Shown here one piece after another: positions 26,943 to 35,785 of a stretch of DNA of 64,000 bases (within the stretch, counting starts at the first letter, position 1; each line of letters opens with the position of its first letter). The position numbers and the translations under genes were made by a program. Below the pieces are notes generated by a model. The model worked only from the letters and a program-made list of their open reading frames with translations. It was not told the origin of the DNA and made no database searches. The stretch comes from CAZUGA01 sp964619885 (lineage in GTDB: Bacteria > Pseudomonadota > Gammaproteobacteria > Methylococcales > UBA1147), in the NCBI GenBank assembly GCA_964619885.1, contig CAZUGA010000012.1, forward strand, positions 1-64,000, read 5' to 3'.

Positions 26943-27356
26943 GTGACAGACTGGGTGGCTAAACAACTCGACAAAGGAATTGAATTAATCGAGGATCTTC
27001 CGGGTCGAGGAGCTATAGCCGAAAACGGATTCCAGATCGTCTACAATGCCAGGTTCTTTCTCCACCATGGTGATGAGGTTACCTATGATCAGCGATCTAT
27101 AGCGCTATATCGGGATCAGCTCTCTATCCGGAAAATAGATAACGTAGAGCTTATTGATCACACCACCATACTGGGTAAACGCCAGACTATTGCTTGTGTC
27201 GAAAGGTCACTTTATGGCATGCAGGCAGGCGGATTTCGCGAGATCCTAGCCAGTCCACATTTGTGCTATGGTGAACGAGGCATCGATGGGCTCATACCCC
27301 AGAACGCTATGCTTCGTGTGCAACTTTGGGTGCAAGATGTAACAGACGTCATTTGA
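26943..27356 (+). CDS. Divergent FKBP-type peptidyl-prolyl isomerase-like protein
   Basis: This 137-residue protein follows the FKBP plan. An early strand reads GFQIVYNARFFLHHGDEV, the middle GKRQTIACVERSLYGMQAGGFREI, and the end SPHLCYGERGIDGLIPQNAMLRVQL. These match the family pattern of a GM..GG.R segment, then P.L.YG..G....IP.NA.L. The usual FDSS segment is missing, so isomerase activity is uncertain. The start is GTG at 26943. No signal peptide is seen. It lies 56 bases before a TauE-type permease frame on the same strand. Confidence 0.7.
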   Translation: MTDWVAKQLDKGIELIEDLPGRGAIAENGFQIVYNARFFLHHGDEVTYDQRSIALYRDQLSIRKIDNVELIDHTTILGKRQTIACVERSLYGMQAGGFREILASPHLCYGERGIDGLIPQNAMLRVQLWVQDVTDVI

Positions 27357-27412
27357 TACTTCGCTGCACAAGTCGCGTATTCGAGCTGCATTGCAACGCC
27401 TGCTAGTCTGTA

Positions 27413-28288
27413 GTGGACATCGACGTGATACCATATCGATTGAATACAATCGGCCCATTGAAATCTGGGAGCATTGAATTGCATCTTATCTATGAAATCG
27501 GAATTTTCCTGGGGTTGGGTCTAGCAACCGGATTAATTTCCGGGCTTTTTGGTATAGGCGGCGGTTTCATCCGCATTCCCATTTTTATTGCAGTATTGCC
27601 GTTGATCGGTATTCCGTCCCACCTACTGATGCATTTCGCGATTGGAACTTCGGTCGCGCTGATCATTCCGACGGCGATCGCGTCTAGTGTCAAGCAGTAT
27701 AGCCAGGGAAATCTAGATCTACGGTTCTACCGCGGCTGGGCTCTGGGCGTAATGATCGGTGTGTTACTTGGTCTTGCACTGGTTCCTTATGCTTCAACCA
27801 GGGAATTCCAAATACTTTTTCTGCTGCTGGTTGTCATCGTAATCTTGTATCTGGGTTTTGTACCGGATGCTATAACACTATCCAAGCAAGCACCCCAAGG
27901 CATGGGCAAGGCTTTTGTTGCAATAGTCATCGGAATGATATCAGCGCTAACTGGGACCGGCGGAGGTGCACTGACAACACCGGTGTTGAAAATGTTCAGT
28001 GTGCCCCTGAAAAAAGCCATCGCCGTGGCATCTGCAACGGGCTTGGTCATCGGAGTGATTAGCACGGTGGGGTTTGTTCTTCACGGTTGGAGTTTACCCA
28101 ACGCGCCTAGATATTCATTCGGCTACGTCAATCTCTTTGTGTTTTTTTCGATGACGCCAACGGTTTTTCTTGGGGCATCTGCAGGCGCCAGGCTAAACAA
28201 CTGTCTGTCGGATCGAATGATAAAATGTTCATATATCGTATTGTTGGTCGTAGTAGCCGCCAATGTCACTTACCGATTGGTGAGCTGA
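27413..28288 (+). CDS. TauE/SafE family membrane permease
   Basis: This protein of up to 291 residues has about eight membrane segments and the TauE/SafE family pattern. It carries ATGLISGLFGIGGGFIRIP in the first half and its partner GMISALTGTGGGALTTPVLKM in the second. The family exports sulfite, sulfoacetate and other organic anions; the substrate here cannot be told. The frame opens with GTG at 27413, but the first membrane helix begins only at about residue 27, so a start further in is possible. It may be co-transcribed with the FKBP-like gene. Confidence 0.85.
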   Translation: MDIDVIPYRLNTIGPLKSGSIELHLIYEIGIFLGLGLATGLISGLFGIGGGFIRIPIFIAVLPLIGIPSHLLMHFAIGTSVALIIPTAIASSVKQYSQGNLDLRFYRGWALGVMIGVLLGLALVPYASTREFQILFLLLVVIVILYLGFVPDAITLSKQAPQGMGKAFVAIVIGMISALTGTGGGALTTPVLKMFSVPLKKAIAVASATGLVIGVISTVGFVLHGWSLPNAPRYSFGYVNLFVFFSMTPTVFLGASAGARLNNCLSDRMIKCSYIVLLVVVAANVTYRLVS

Positions 28289-28361
28289 GTCCTTGTATTA
28301 GGTGACAAGCAGGAGTGATGTGTCGGTTAGAGATGACCAAGTGAGAGTTCCGACTTCTCTA

Positions 28362-28619
28362 TTAGCCGGAATGAATCGGATCGTGCTGTGGAATCAGGCC
28401 AATTCGAATAGCTGTAAGCGCAGCGCGGGAGACCGGGACAGGTGAGCTGCGGTAAAGCAGCCAATGACAAATCCGAAAGGCTTCTCTGGCCAGCAAGCGA
28501 AGCAGCGATACGCAGCGCAGATGGCTGGTTTGTAGGACGAGGTGGCTAAGAATCTTGGCAATCACGCTGAGATCTTGGATGGCCGAATTGATATTCAGGG
28601 CTGAGGAGGAACACTCCAT
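28362..28619 (-). pseudogene. Possible C-terminal relic of an IS91-like transposase
   Basis: An 85-codon frame contains AIQDLSVIAKILSHLVLQTS, which resembles the C-terminal pattern of IS91-type transposases (an I.D..VI..IL.HLGL run followed by a Pro/Arg-rich tail). Nothing upstream restores a full gene. The region around it has higher GC than its flanks. The similarity is short and from memory, so this is tentative. Confidence 0.3.
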
Positions 28620-29151
28620 TTTCTATAGAAACTCGATACACTGACGTTCGCTTTTGGCGCTTCCTGACTGTTCAACTGTTCAGTTTCTTAGTTATTTTAT
28701 CGACGGCGAATATTTATCGCTAGCCAATAATCACACTAGCGAAAAACGCAACCTCTGATAGTTCTCGTTATATCCATTTAAAATTACATCGTTCAGACGG
28801 GAATCATTTGAAAAGCCGCAATTTTACAATATATTAGGATTTCGGACGCTGATCTTGTCAATGAAAAGTGCGTGATATAACCTTGTCTAATACGTTAAAT
28901 CACACAGTTTATTTTTGTGCCACCGATATCCTGAGGCTTAAAATTGATGACTCAAGGTGGTTGGGAATATGATTGCACGCGCGGTCTGTTACTCTAATAT
29001 TCCAACATATGGAGTGTCCGTGCGCCAGACGATTCAAAGTTTCGTGGGTTTCGAGTCAGAATGCTAAACAGCGTAGCGACGCTGATCGTCACAGCTAAAT
29101 CAGATTCGCACGAGCGCACCGTTGGGCGCACCCGTGCGGCCTAAAGATTCC
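28620..29151. other. AT-rich non-coding stretch
   Basis: About 530 bases hold no credible ORF. A short tandem ACTGTTCAACTGTTCA occurs near 28670. Otherwise I see nothing in it. It separates a decayed IS-like piece from the His-rich secreted protein gene. Confidence 0.4.
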
Positions 29152-29937
29152 TCAATCTGCCTTGCGCAGCAGTGATTTGACTTCCTTGAACGCTTTACGG
29201 GTTTCACGGACAAGCTGTTTGAGGGTGCCGTCCGAACTGTTACGGAGGCTTGCCTCGTCGAGCTGGAAGCCGAAGTAATTCCAGGCACCGTCTACGACAT
29301 CGAACAGGTCGGCAACCTTGTCTTCCGACACTGTACCCTGACTCCAGTCATGCAGGCCTTCGTGGAGTGCATGGGCCGCTTCTTCGAGATCATGTGAGCC
29401 ATACGATGAAGGGTAGTTGTCATGCAGGAATTCGTGTAACTCATGCACAGCTTCTTCGAGTTCGTGTGAGGCGCTAGGTGCTTCATCAGGGATACTGTCG
29501 AGCGCACTGGCCTTGTGCAGCAGGAAGCGAATTTCACGGAACGCGCCGCGGGTATCGCGGTAAAATGCCTTCAGTGTGTCATCAGATGACAACAGACCCG
29601 AGGGTCTGATCTGATTCCTGAAGTCTCGCCAGGCATCCGATGTTGCTCTCAGTGCAGCACCGACCTGAGTCTCGGTGTTGCTGCCCTCGCTCCACATGTG
29701 CAATGCTTCGTGCAGAGCCTCGGCCGCTTCTTCCAGTTCATGGGCGCCGAAGGTGGATTCGTAATGGTCGTGCAGGTAATCATGCAGGATTACCGTATGC
29801 TTCTCCAGTTCGTGTGAAACGCTAACGGAAGGTGCATGGATATATGCGCTGGCAGACTGCGACCAGAGACAGAATACAGTGAACGCGGCCAGGATAATTC
29901 GTGGGATCAGGTACCGGTTGCGATGATTTGATATCAT
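29152..29937 (-). CDS. Secreted His/Glu-rich protein with two 116-residue repeats
   Basis: I recognise no family for this 261-residue protein. A signal peptide ends near SASA (residues 28-31). The mature protein is two tandem repeats, at about 41-143 and 157-259. Each has SHELE, LH..LHD.Y, a GXH.LEEAA.ALHE.LH.WS.G block, then a helical W..F tail with D.TLK...R.TR.AF.E...LL.KA. Histidines recur on helices next to glutamates (HELEE, LHE, LHD), so metal binding in a periplasmic helical bundle is plausible but unproven. GC content is higher than in its surroundings. It stands alone between decayed IS relics. Confidence 0.75.
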   Translation of the reverse strand: MISNHRNRYLIPRIILAAFTVFCLWSQSASAYIHAPSVSVSHELEKHTVILHDYLHDHYESTFGAHELEEAAEALHEALHMWSEGSNTETQVGAALRATSDAWRDFRNQIRPSGLLSSDDTLKAFYRDTRGAFREIRFLLHKASALDSIPDEAPSASHELEEAVHELHEFLHDNYPSSYGSHDLEEAAHALHEGLHDWSQGTVSEDKVADLFDVVDGAWNYFGFQLDEASLRNSSDGTLKQLVRETRKAFKEVKSLLRKAD

Positions 29938-30204
29938 TTCTAATTACCTCATGTTGTTGAGTGTAATCTTGTTTAAAGCAAGAGTTGTTCCGCAATGTCA
30001 ACATATTGATTATTAAATCATTATTTGTGATCGAAACCTTGGGTTGTGTCAAATCACACACTTTTCGGAAGATATTTTCTAAACCGGTTGTGTCCCCGTC
30101 AGGCTAAGTTGGACAAAATAGCTGAGCTGTGTCACTGGGAGTCGAATTGCTGATGGAGAACCACCTGCTTAAAAAAATTTGATCCGGGGTGGGGAGCAAA
30201 GAAT

Positions 30205-30580
30205 ATGAGAAAGTTGGTTTTAGAGAAATACGAGATGATTCGGTTGCTTGAAGAATCCAGTTTACGCATTCCGAAAACACTCAGGTAATAGGATGTTCCC
30301 AAGGTCACTATTAATAACTGGTTGAAACGTTATCAGGAAGAAGGAAGTGAGGGTCTGTAAGATTGCAAGTTGTTACCTACGATAGCCTGGAATCATACGC
30401 TGTAATTGCTTCAAAATGCGATTATCGATCTGGCGCTGGATCCGTCCGCATTATCGCCCCGAGAAACCGCGCTCAGCGATACCGACCAACAGGCTTACTT
30501 TGTTTCCGAAAAAGTGTAGGTACATCATCTAAAGCCGCTTTCAATAAGCCAAACGCCGATATCAATTGGGCAAAATGCCC
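30205..30580 (+). pseudogene. Decayed IS3/IS481-type transposase
   Basis: From the ATG at 30205 the frame reads RKLVLEKYEMIRLLEESSL, the start of an IS3/IS481-type helix-turn-helix. Two adjacent stops follow at 30286-30291, then VPKVTINNWLKRYQEEGSEGL, another stop, and later IIDLALDPSALSPRETAL and YFVSEK in shifted frames. These are consecutive pieces of one transposase, so the gene is dead from several stops and shifts. The catalytic DDE core is missing. TGTCCCCGTCAGGCTAAGTT near 30090 could be part of its left end. Confidence 0.75.
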
Positions 30581-30633
30581 ATTAGAAAGCATTGGCCCTC
30601 GGTGCTGAAGTATTATTTTACTAATCGCGAAAA

Positions 30634-31584
30634 TCAACTGACGTCGTATGCATTCTTAGTTGGGTTGAACCGAATGCCGGATATGTTTTCTCCGGGTTTG
30701 CCGTTAAATACCTTGGCGAAGTAATCTTTGATGACCGAATTCTTATCTGCGGTTTCGCCAAAAAGTTGATGGGATTTATTGACTTCATCCGCATCCGTAA
30801 AATCGAAGTATATTGCTCTATCCGATATAAGGTCCGATGCAGTATTGCCTAGACGATCTGGGTTTACGACGTCTGAAATATCAAGGATTTTATCCTTTTC
30901 ATTAATTGTCACATAAACGCGGCGCGCGTATCTGAGCTTGTTCACCCAAATTTCGTGCCCTTCATTATCGACGTCCGCCTGATGCAAGATAAGATTATCA
31001 AAAATTCTTGTTTCTCCGGCAAATAAAGGTTTCTCTACAAATTTTTGGAATAGATAATTTCCGAGACTGTGGGTCAATAGGTTTAATGAGATGCCACAGT
31101 CCACGTCGGCCTCTTCACACATATAACGACCTAGTTTTTCCAGCGTCATATCGATTGCCGGAGACGATGCGCCGGCAATTGCTCGTGCTTTAGGGTACTC
31201 TATCGGTGGAATCCCGCCCGGATTCGAGGCCCAGGAAAATACGACTATACCAACGCCGTATCGTTTTTGTAACGCCCACCCCTGGGCAATACTTTCCTCA
31301 AAATCCTTGTTGTATCCATGAACGTAAAATACACAATTCAAATTGTTGTCGATCAATAAATCTTTAAATGCCCTAAAGACATTTTTGCTTGGTAAGTTAC
31401 CCGATGTGATATCGGCCGGTTCTGATATTAGAGACAGACGCCATTTCTTCCCCTGTTTTTCTGCCCAAGCAAGGCGAACTTCGGCGGGACCATTGATATT
31501 TGGATTTTCGCCAAACATTGATTCGTCAGTCGTCGTTTCATTTTCTAGGCGGCGATTAGTAACGACAAGCATTTTTATAGTCAT
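30634..31584 (-). CDS. DUF900-type alpha/beta hydrolase
   Basis: This 316-residue protein fits the DUF900-like esterase/lipase branch of the alpha/beta-hydrolase fold. The oxyanion-side motif FYVHGYN lies at residues 86-92 and the nucleophile elbow THSLGN at 171-176, with S173 as the likely nucleophile. VVFSWAS at 114-120 is also typical. The substrate is unknown. No signal peptide is seen. It is the last member of a minus-strand group with a HEAT protein, a metalloprotease and a fibre-like protein, but a 275-base gap separates it from them, so it may have its own promoter. Confidence 0.75.
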   Translation of the reverse strand: MTIKMLVVTNRRLENETTTDESMFGENPNINGPAEVRLAWAEKQGKKWRLSLISEPADITSGNLPSKNVFRAFKDLLIDNNLNCVFYVHGYNKDFEESIAQGWALQKRYGVGIVVFSWASNPGGIPPIEYPKARAIAGASSPAIDMTLEKLGRYMCEEADVDCGISLNLLTHSLGNYLFQKFVEKPLFAGETRIFDNLILHQADVDNEGHEIWVNKLRYARRVYVTINEKDKILDISDVVNPDRLGNTASDLISDRAIYFDFTDADEVNKSHQLFGETADKNSVIKDYFAKVFNGKPGENISGIRFNPTKNAYDVS

Positions 31585-31859
31585 TTGGTATTTCCTTATA
31601 GTGATTTAAATGTGCTTCGTTAAACGAAGGCAATACGACACTGACAATCAAGCGTCAACTGTACTGGATGAATCCGATCGGTGACTTTTTTCGGCTAGCG
31701 GTTTGAATGCGGTCTTTCAGGCATCCGCGTAACAACGAACCAAATTGACCCAAAAACCAAACTTAAACCGTAAACAAGATCTCGGATTAGCAGAAAATTA
31801 TCGAATTCCTGGTTGAATACTTGGTAGCCTATTTATGTATTCAATCAACGACTGTCGAT

Positions 31860-32327
31860 TTACTTCACTTTCTGAAGCTGTTTGTGTGCAACGTCGCGAA
31901 TCCAATCTTGAGGGTCATCAACCGCTACAGTACGAAGTCGTTCGACCACAGCCTTGCCGCCGATTCGAGCCAATCCCCGTATGGCGAACTTGCGTACTTG
32001 GGCATTGGAGTCCGAGCTGAGTTTAACCAATTCGTTGCGTGCTTTGGTCCCACCCAGCCGTCCCAATGCATCGGCAGCAGCGACCCGACCGTTATCGTCC
32101 AGTTCGGGAATAGCGTTGATAATAGTTCCCATGGCCTCGGTTTTACCAAGACGACCCAACACGAAAATCGCCCGTTGTCGGTGCGGAAAAGACGCTTTAC
32201 TGTGTGCGCCCAATAGGCTCAAAAGCGCCTTAATTTCATCAGCCGTTAGTCTTGAACTTAGCTCTTCCAAAGTATGACCGCAATCGGTTTCCAGTACATC
32301 ACGGATTTGATTGGTAAATTGCGTCAT
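31860..32327 (-). CDS. HEAT-repeat protein
   Basis: This protein of about 155 residues has consecutive HEAT/PBS-lyase-like repeats: RAIFVLGRLGKTEAM, RVAAADALGRLGGTKA, QVRKFAIRGLARIGGKA and WIRDVAHKQLQKV. Such repeats bind proteins. The start is ATG at 32327 with AAGGAG 7 bases upstream; the longer frame to 32378 runs into the preceding gene. It begins 10 bases after the metalloprotease stop, so the two are almost certainly one operon. A chaperone or scaffold role for its neighbours is a guess. Confidence 0.8.
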   Translation of the reverse strand: MTQFTNQIRDVLETDCGHTLEELSSRLTADEIKALLSLLGAHSKASFPHRQRAIFVLGRLGKTEAMGTIINAIPELDDNGRVAAADALGRLGGTKARNELVKLSSDSNAQVRKFAIRGLARIGGKAVVERLRTVAVDDPQDWIRDVAHKQLQKVK

Positions 32328-32337
32328 TTCGATCTCC

Positions 32338-32997
32338 TTAACATTGTTCGATATCCGGATCGTCGGTAATCCGGTCACACTGATCGTTGCCCAGATCCGG
32401 GGGTGGATTGGTTATCGTGCCGGTGTTGTTAATCATCAAGTTATCGGTATTCCCCTCGTGCGAATTGTCGCCCACGATATGGGTTAGTTCGTGCACCCAC
32501 GTCCACGGAGAAGCGGCAGACCCGACCCAAAACCCGCGGCGTCCCGGTGGATGGGCAGCGCAGCCACGTAATCCCGATCCGTCCCCGTTGATGTAGTAAC
32601 AAACGATATTGGCACCCAATGTACGACCGAGGTCGAAAAGTTCGTCCTCTTCGTCGCTTACACTGTGACCATTGCTTGCGCAATCGTCTTGGTCGAGCGT
32701 AAGGAGATTGTTAGCGGTTGCCGTGATGCTATCGGTGGGGTAGATCCACACGTCGCAATCACCCTGATAGACTGTATTACCATTGTCGAGGTCTCGTTGT
32801 AGCGTTGGAGTGGCGGTACTAATCGTAACCAGCGCCACACGTACGAAAGGCATATTTTGGATTCGGTCTAACTGTGCTAGGGTCGATCGATTTTGTGGAT
32901 TGTCGTTGGCGTATACACCATGAATATCCTCGCGCAATGATAAACGTCCGGTCTTGTCCAAGCAGGTGTCCGCCACGTTGCGAATATTCGCGCTCAT
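32338..32997 (-). CDS. Metzincin-like zinc metalloprotease
   Basis: This 219-residue protein has WVHELTHIVGDNSHEGNT: H169, E170 and H173 form HExxH, G176 follows, and H180 could be the third zinc ligand. A few residues on, NLM (186-188) may be the Met-turn of metzincins. The spacing to the third His is one residue longer than in the strict metzincin motif. Seven cysteines suggest disulfides and an extracellular life, yet no signal peptide is visible. It lies 13 bases after a fibre-like repeat gene and 10 bases before a HEAT gene. It is not a family I can name. Confidence 0.75.
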   Translation of the reverse strand: MSANIRNVADTCLDKTGRLSLREDIHGVYANDNPQNRSTLAQLDRIQNMPFVRVALVTISTATPTLQRDLDNGNTVYQGDCDVWIYPTDSITATANNLLTLDQDDCASNGHSVSDEEDELFDLGRTLGANIVCYYINGDGSGLRGCAAHPPGRRGFWVGSAASPWTWVHELTHIVGDNSHEGNTDNLMINNTGTITNPPPDLGNDQCDRITDDPDIEQC

Positions 32998-33010
32998 TGT
33001 TCGCTCCTCA

Positions 33011-34084
33011 TTACTGTAAGTTGACTAAAACGGGTATTAACCCCGTGCCCTTTTCGAGTGGAGCTAACGCCTTGCCCAGTACTGCGCCAAATGCCTGGGT
33101 TCTGTCCGCAGCTTGCATCGCATGGCCAGGTGTCGGGGAGGTGGTCAGAATATCACCTATACCTATGGCACCGGGTCCGGCGTCAACCATACAATAGACT
33201 TTGCCTACTAGAGCGATTGGTAGACGATGGTCGAGGTCGTTCTTCTTATCCATTACGATGCCAGGTTTGAAATCTCCGGCACCCGAGATGACACCTATTG
33301 CGCGGTGGTCGTAAGCGTCCGTGCAAGGTATCAGCGTTCCATTATCCGACAGCACCATCACAGTACCGGGTTTTGTGTCCGCCACCACCTCTGAAGAAAT
33401 GTCGAAATCTTCTGCAAAGTCGGCATTCTGCAAGATAATGTCTCCAGCGTCTCCGTTTATGTGAATTGTTGCTTGGCTCAGCGTACTGTTGTCCCCGTCC
33501 GCAGCAAAGACGACGATATCGCCATCTGCACCATTACCCCCGACCCACATGTTACCGCCCCCTGCATCGAGACGAATGCGGTCGCTGCCATTCGATTCCT
33601 GGAGAGTGATATCTCCATCGGTGCCGCTGCCTCCCGCTCGGTAATTACCGCTGTCTCCGCTCATATGGATCGAGGACGACGCAGTAGATTGCGTAGTTGC
33701 GCTTGCCGGCATTAACACGACGTCACCGTCGGCTCCATTTCCGCCTAGCCAGAGATTGCCGCCATTTCCATCGATTTGAATGCGGGTGGATCCATTGCTC
33801 GATTGAAGTGTAATATCTCCATCCGCACCGTTACCGCCGGCTCGATAGTTACCGCTGTCGCCGCTTATGTGGATAGTGCCGGATGAAGCAGATTGACTCG
33901 TCGTATCGGCGGGCATTAGCACCAGGTCTCCATCTGCACCATTCCCACCCAAGTAGGCATTACCGCTGCCTGCATCCAAGTGAATGCGCCGAGTGCCATC
34001 ATTAGCATAAAGCAATAGATCGCCATCGGTGTTGTCGCCACCTGCTGAAATGTTACCAGTATTGGAATTGATAGATATTGCCAT
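33011..34084 (-). CDS. Fibre-like Gly/Asp repeat protein with conserved C-terminal domain
   Basis: The first 220 residues of this 357-residue protein contain six copies of a GGNGADGD-type unit, each followed by short beta strands (DLVLMPA, DITLQ, IHISGDSGNYRA). This looks like a beta-helical or tail-fibre-type stalk. The C-terminal part (about 235-357) is different: GTVMVLSDNGTLIPC, HRAIGVISGAG, RLPIALVGKVYCMVDAGPG and FGAVLGKALAPLEKGTGLIPV. That resembles the C-terminal domain of phage-tail-like and autoproteolytic fibre proteins, which I cannot name with certainty. It heads the cassette with the metalloprotease 13 bases downstream. No signal peptide is visible. Confidence 0.7.
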   Translation of the reverse strand: MAISINSNTGNISAGGDNTDGDLLLYANDGTRRIHLDAGSGNAYLGGNGADGDLVLMPADTTSQSASSGTIHISGDSGNYRAGGNGADGDITLQSSNGSTRIQIDGNGGNLWLGGNGADGDVVLMPASATTQSTASSSIHMSGDSGNYRAGGSGTDGDITLQESNGSDRIRLDAGGGNMWVGGNGADGDIVVFAADGDNSTLSQATIHINGDAGDIILQNADFAEDFDISSEVVADTKPGTVMVLSDNGTLIPCTDAYDHRAIGVISGAGDFKPGIVMDKKNDLDHRLPIALVGKVYCMVDAGPGAIGIGDILTTSPTPGHAMQAADRTQAFGAVLGKALAPLEKGTGLIPVLVNLQ

Positions 34085-34653
34085 TGTAAATTCTCCTTTT
34101 CAAATGGTCGTGGTACTGCGGTATGCGGGTCAAAATAAGCTCGCCGTTATATACTCAACGAGCTTCTTAGATTTTCTTTATCGAAATTGATCGGTCCTTT
34201 GTTTCGATACAGAGATCTAGTAATTACCGGGCTAGATATATACTTCCGTATTGCAAATTCGTATACAGGAAAATTTGCCCGTCTACGAATCTGTTGCGAT
34301 TGATTTACGCGCCGTGTAGTGGCGAATCGTCCTACAATTATTACTGAGAAATCTATGCAACTAGTAAAAATTAAGTTCCTTTTCTGGTACAACGAAGGTC
34401 TAGGATTATTGACTAAATATCTAAGACCGATTTTCGCGGTAAATCGGTTAAATTCAAGTGAAAATAACACTAAATCTTTCAAAAAGAATTACTTGACATC
34501 CTAGCAATGCGTTGGCTTTCTTGTTAAACCAAAACTTAACTGAAATCAGATTCGATGAATGTGCCATACAATTTGAGCCAACTCCATGCCAACCACCGAA
34601 GAGCACAGGCAATGGCGCAAAAAGGACAAACCGCGCATTTGCTGTAAAGTCTT

Positions 34654-34712
34654 CGACAGGCAGCAGTGGGTTGACCGTTGCCTGTCGCGATTCTATCCAT
34701 CGACCGTCCGCT
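34654..34712. repeat. Dispersed degenerate repeat, copy A
   Basis: This stretch shares GGCAG, TGGGT, GTCGCGA, TTCTATCC and GTCCGCT in order with 39969-40026, at about 70 percent by eye. Neither copy is coding. It may be a decayed repeated element that marks the ends of the accessory stretch. Confidence 0.35.
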
Positions 34713-34760
34713 AACTAGTTCTAACCAGCCGGTTGTTAGTTTTCAACGAATGGCAGAGTT

Positions 34761-34847
34761 TGTTAAGGGTTGTTAGACACCTGCCCGCAGCACCGTGCCA
34801 AGCCTAGCATCTTTCTTGTATGGGTAGGTATCTAACAACCCTTAACA
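34761..34847. repeat. 26-base inverted repeat (87-base palindromic element)
   Basis: Arms at 34761-34786 (starting TGTTAAGGGTTGTTAGACAC) and 34822-34847 are complementary with two mismatches and enclose 35 bases. The element lies in the roughly 1-kb gap between the fibre gene and the thymidylate-synthase-like gene. It could be a MITE-like element or a bidirectional terminator. The arms contain GTTAGAC and ATCTAAC but in the order opposite to an integron attC site. The rest of 34085-35134 shows nothing I can name. Confidence 0.5.
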
Positions 34848-35134
34848 GGAGCGGTCGGTCGGGTATCGATAAAATCTTATAATGGTCGGCAGTTGTGTAC
34901 CATGAGCAGCCATTCAGTTTACACTGGATGCCATCGGAATATCTTTGAAATTAGCGATTTGTATACTATCCAGTTTAGAAAAACGAGGATTGAAGGATCG
35001 TCTTTGTCAACATAGCTGAACAAGCGGTAAGATGTGCATATTGAGATAATAACTAGTTGGACTAAACTGCTTCGTCGTGGTGCACGCTGGGGCGTATCGT
35101 GCACACCCGGAGCATAAACTGGAGGAAGATGCTG

Positions 35135-35785
35135 ATGACAGGTAAGGAGCAGGCCGAGAGCCACAACATCAATGTCGGTTTCCTGCACTTCGCTACGGCT
35201 TCGGAATTGTATGGCTATATTCGCGAAATCACCGCACCGGGCGGTGACTTTACGGTACACAACTTCGTTGGTGTGATCGAGGACATATCCCCGGACGCAT
35301 CCATCTGCGAGACCAAGTTATTTCCTCGCGGAGCACTCGAATACTACACCAAGAAGAATATGGGATGGGAATATACGCAGGCGGAAGCAGAAGCGTACCA
35401 AACGGATGAAAGAGGTGGAGAGCAAGGAGACTACCGCGCGGGAATGCAAGACAAGATTTTCAATGTTATCGCCTGCCTCAAAGCGGAACCACGGAGTAAG
35501 AGGGCCATCATTCCCATCCCCTTCTCGACCGAGGGCTCAATCAACGTGGATTGGACCAATCAGGGGCAAACGAAATGCTGCCGCGAGCTACATTTCTATC
35601 GTGAGGATGGCAGACTCAAGTGTACTGGTATCCTCCGAATGCAGAACGCCTCGATTTTTCCCAAGAACATTCATTTCTTTGCCACTCTTATCGATAGCGT
35701 AGCTTCCGAGCTCGGTTGGGAAGTGGGCGAGTACACACACTGGATCACGAATCTTTGCCACGATCGATCTGCCGTATCCTGTTGA
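35135..35785 (+). CDS. Divergent thymidylate-synthase-superfamily protein
   Basis: This protein of about 216 residues follows the second half of thymidylate synthases. PRSKRAIIPIPFST corresponds to the phosphate-binding arginines. KCCRELHFYREDGRLKC corresponds to the catalytic-cysteine segment. RMQNASIFPKNIHF corresponds to the RS.D..LG.PFN block, and LGWEVGEYTH to the segment after it. The N-terminal half is unlike known synthases. The Asp of the substrate site appears replaced by Asn, so the substrate may not be dUMP; related enzymes hydroxymethylate dCMP or dUMP. ATG at 35135 was chosen because GGAGG lies 9 bases upstream; GTG at 35099 also opens the frame. Confidence 0.65.
   Translation: MTGKEQAESHNINVGFLHFATASELYGYIREITAPGGDFTVHNFVGVIEDISPDASICETKLFPRGALEYYTKKNMGWEYTQAEAEAYQTDERGGEQGDYRAGMQDKIFNVIACLKAEPRSKRAIIPIPFSTEGSINVDWTNQGQTKCCRELHFYREDGRLKCTGILRMQNASIFPKNIHFFATLIDSVASELGWEVGEYTHWITNLCHDRSAVSC

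Noticed and set aside
33011..34084. Regular near-repeats as a CRISPR array
   Set aside because: The repeats are in frame, encode GGNGADGD units and lie inside a long ORF, so they are protein repeats.
34720..34850. Integron attC site
   Set aside because: GTTAGAC and ATCTAAC match the core boxes, but they occur in the reverse order for an attC (GTT outermost on the left). No integrase or cassette array is seen.
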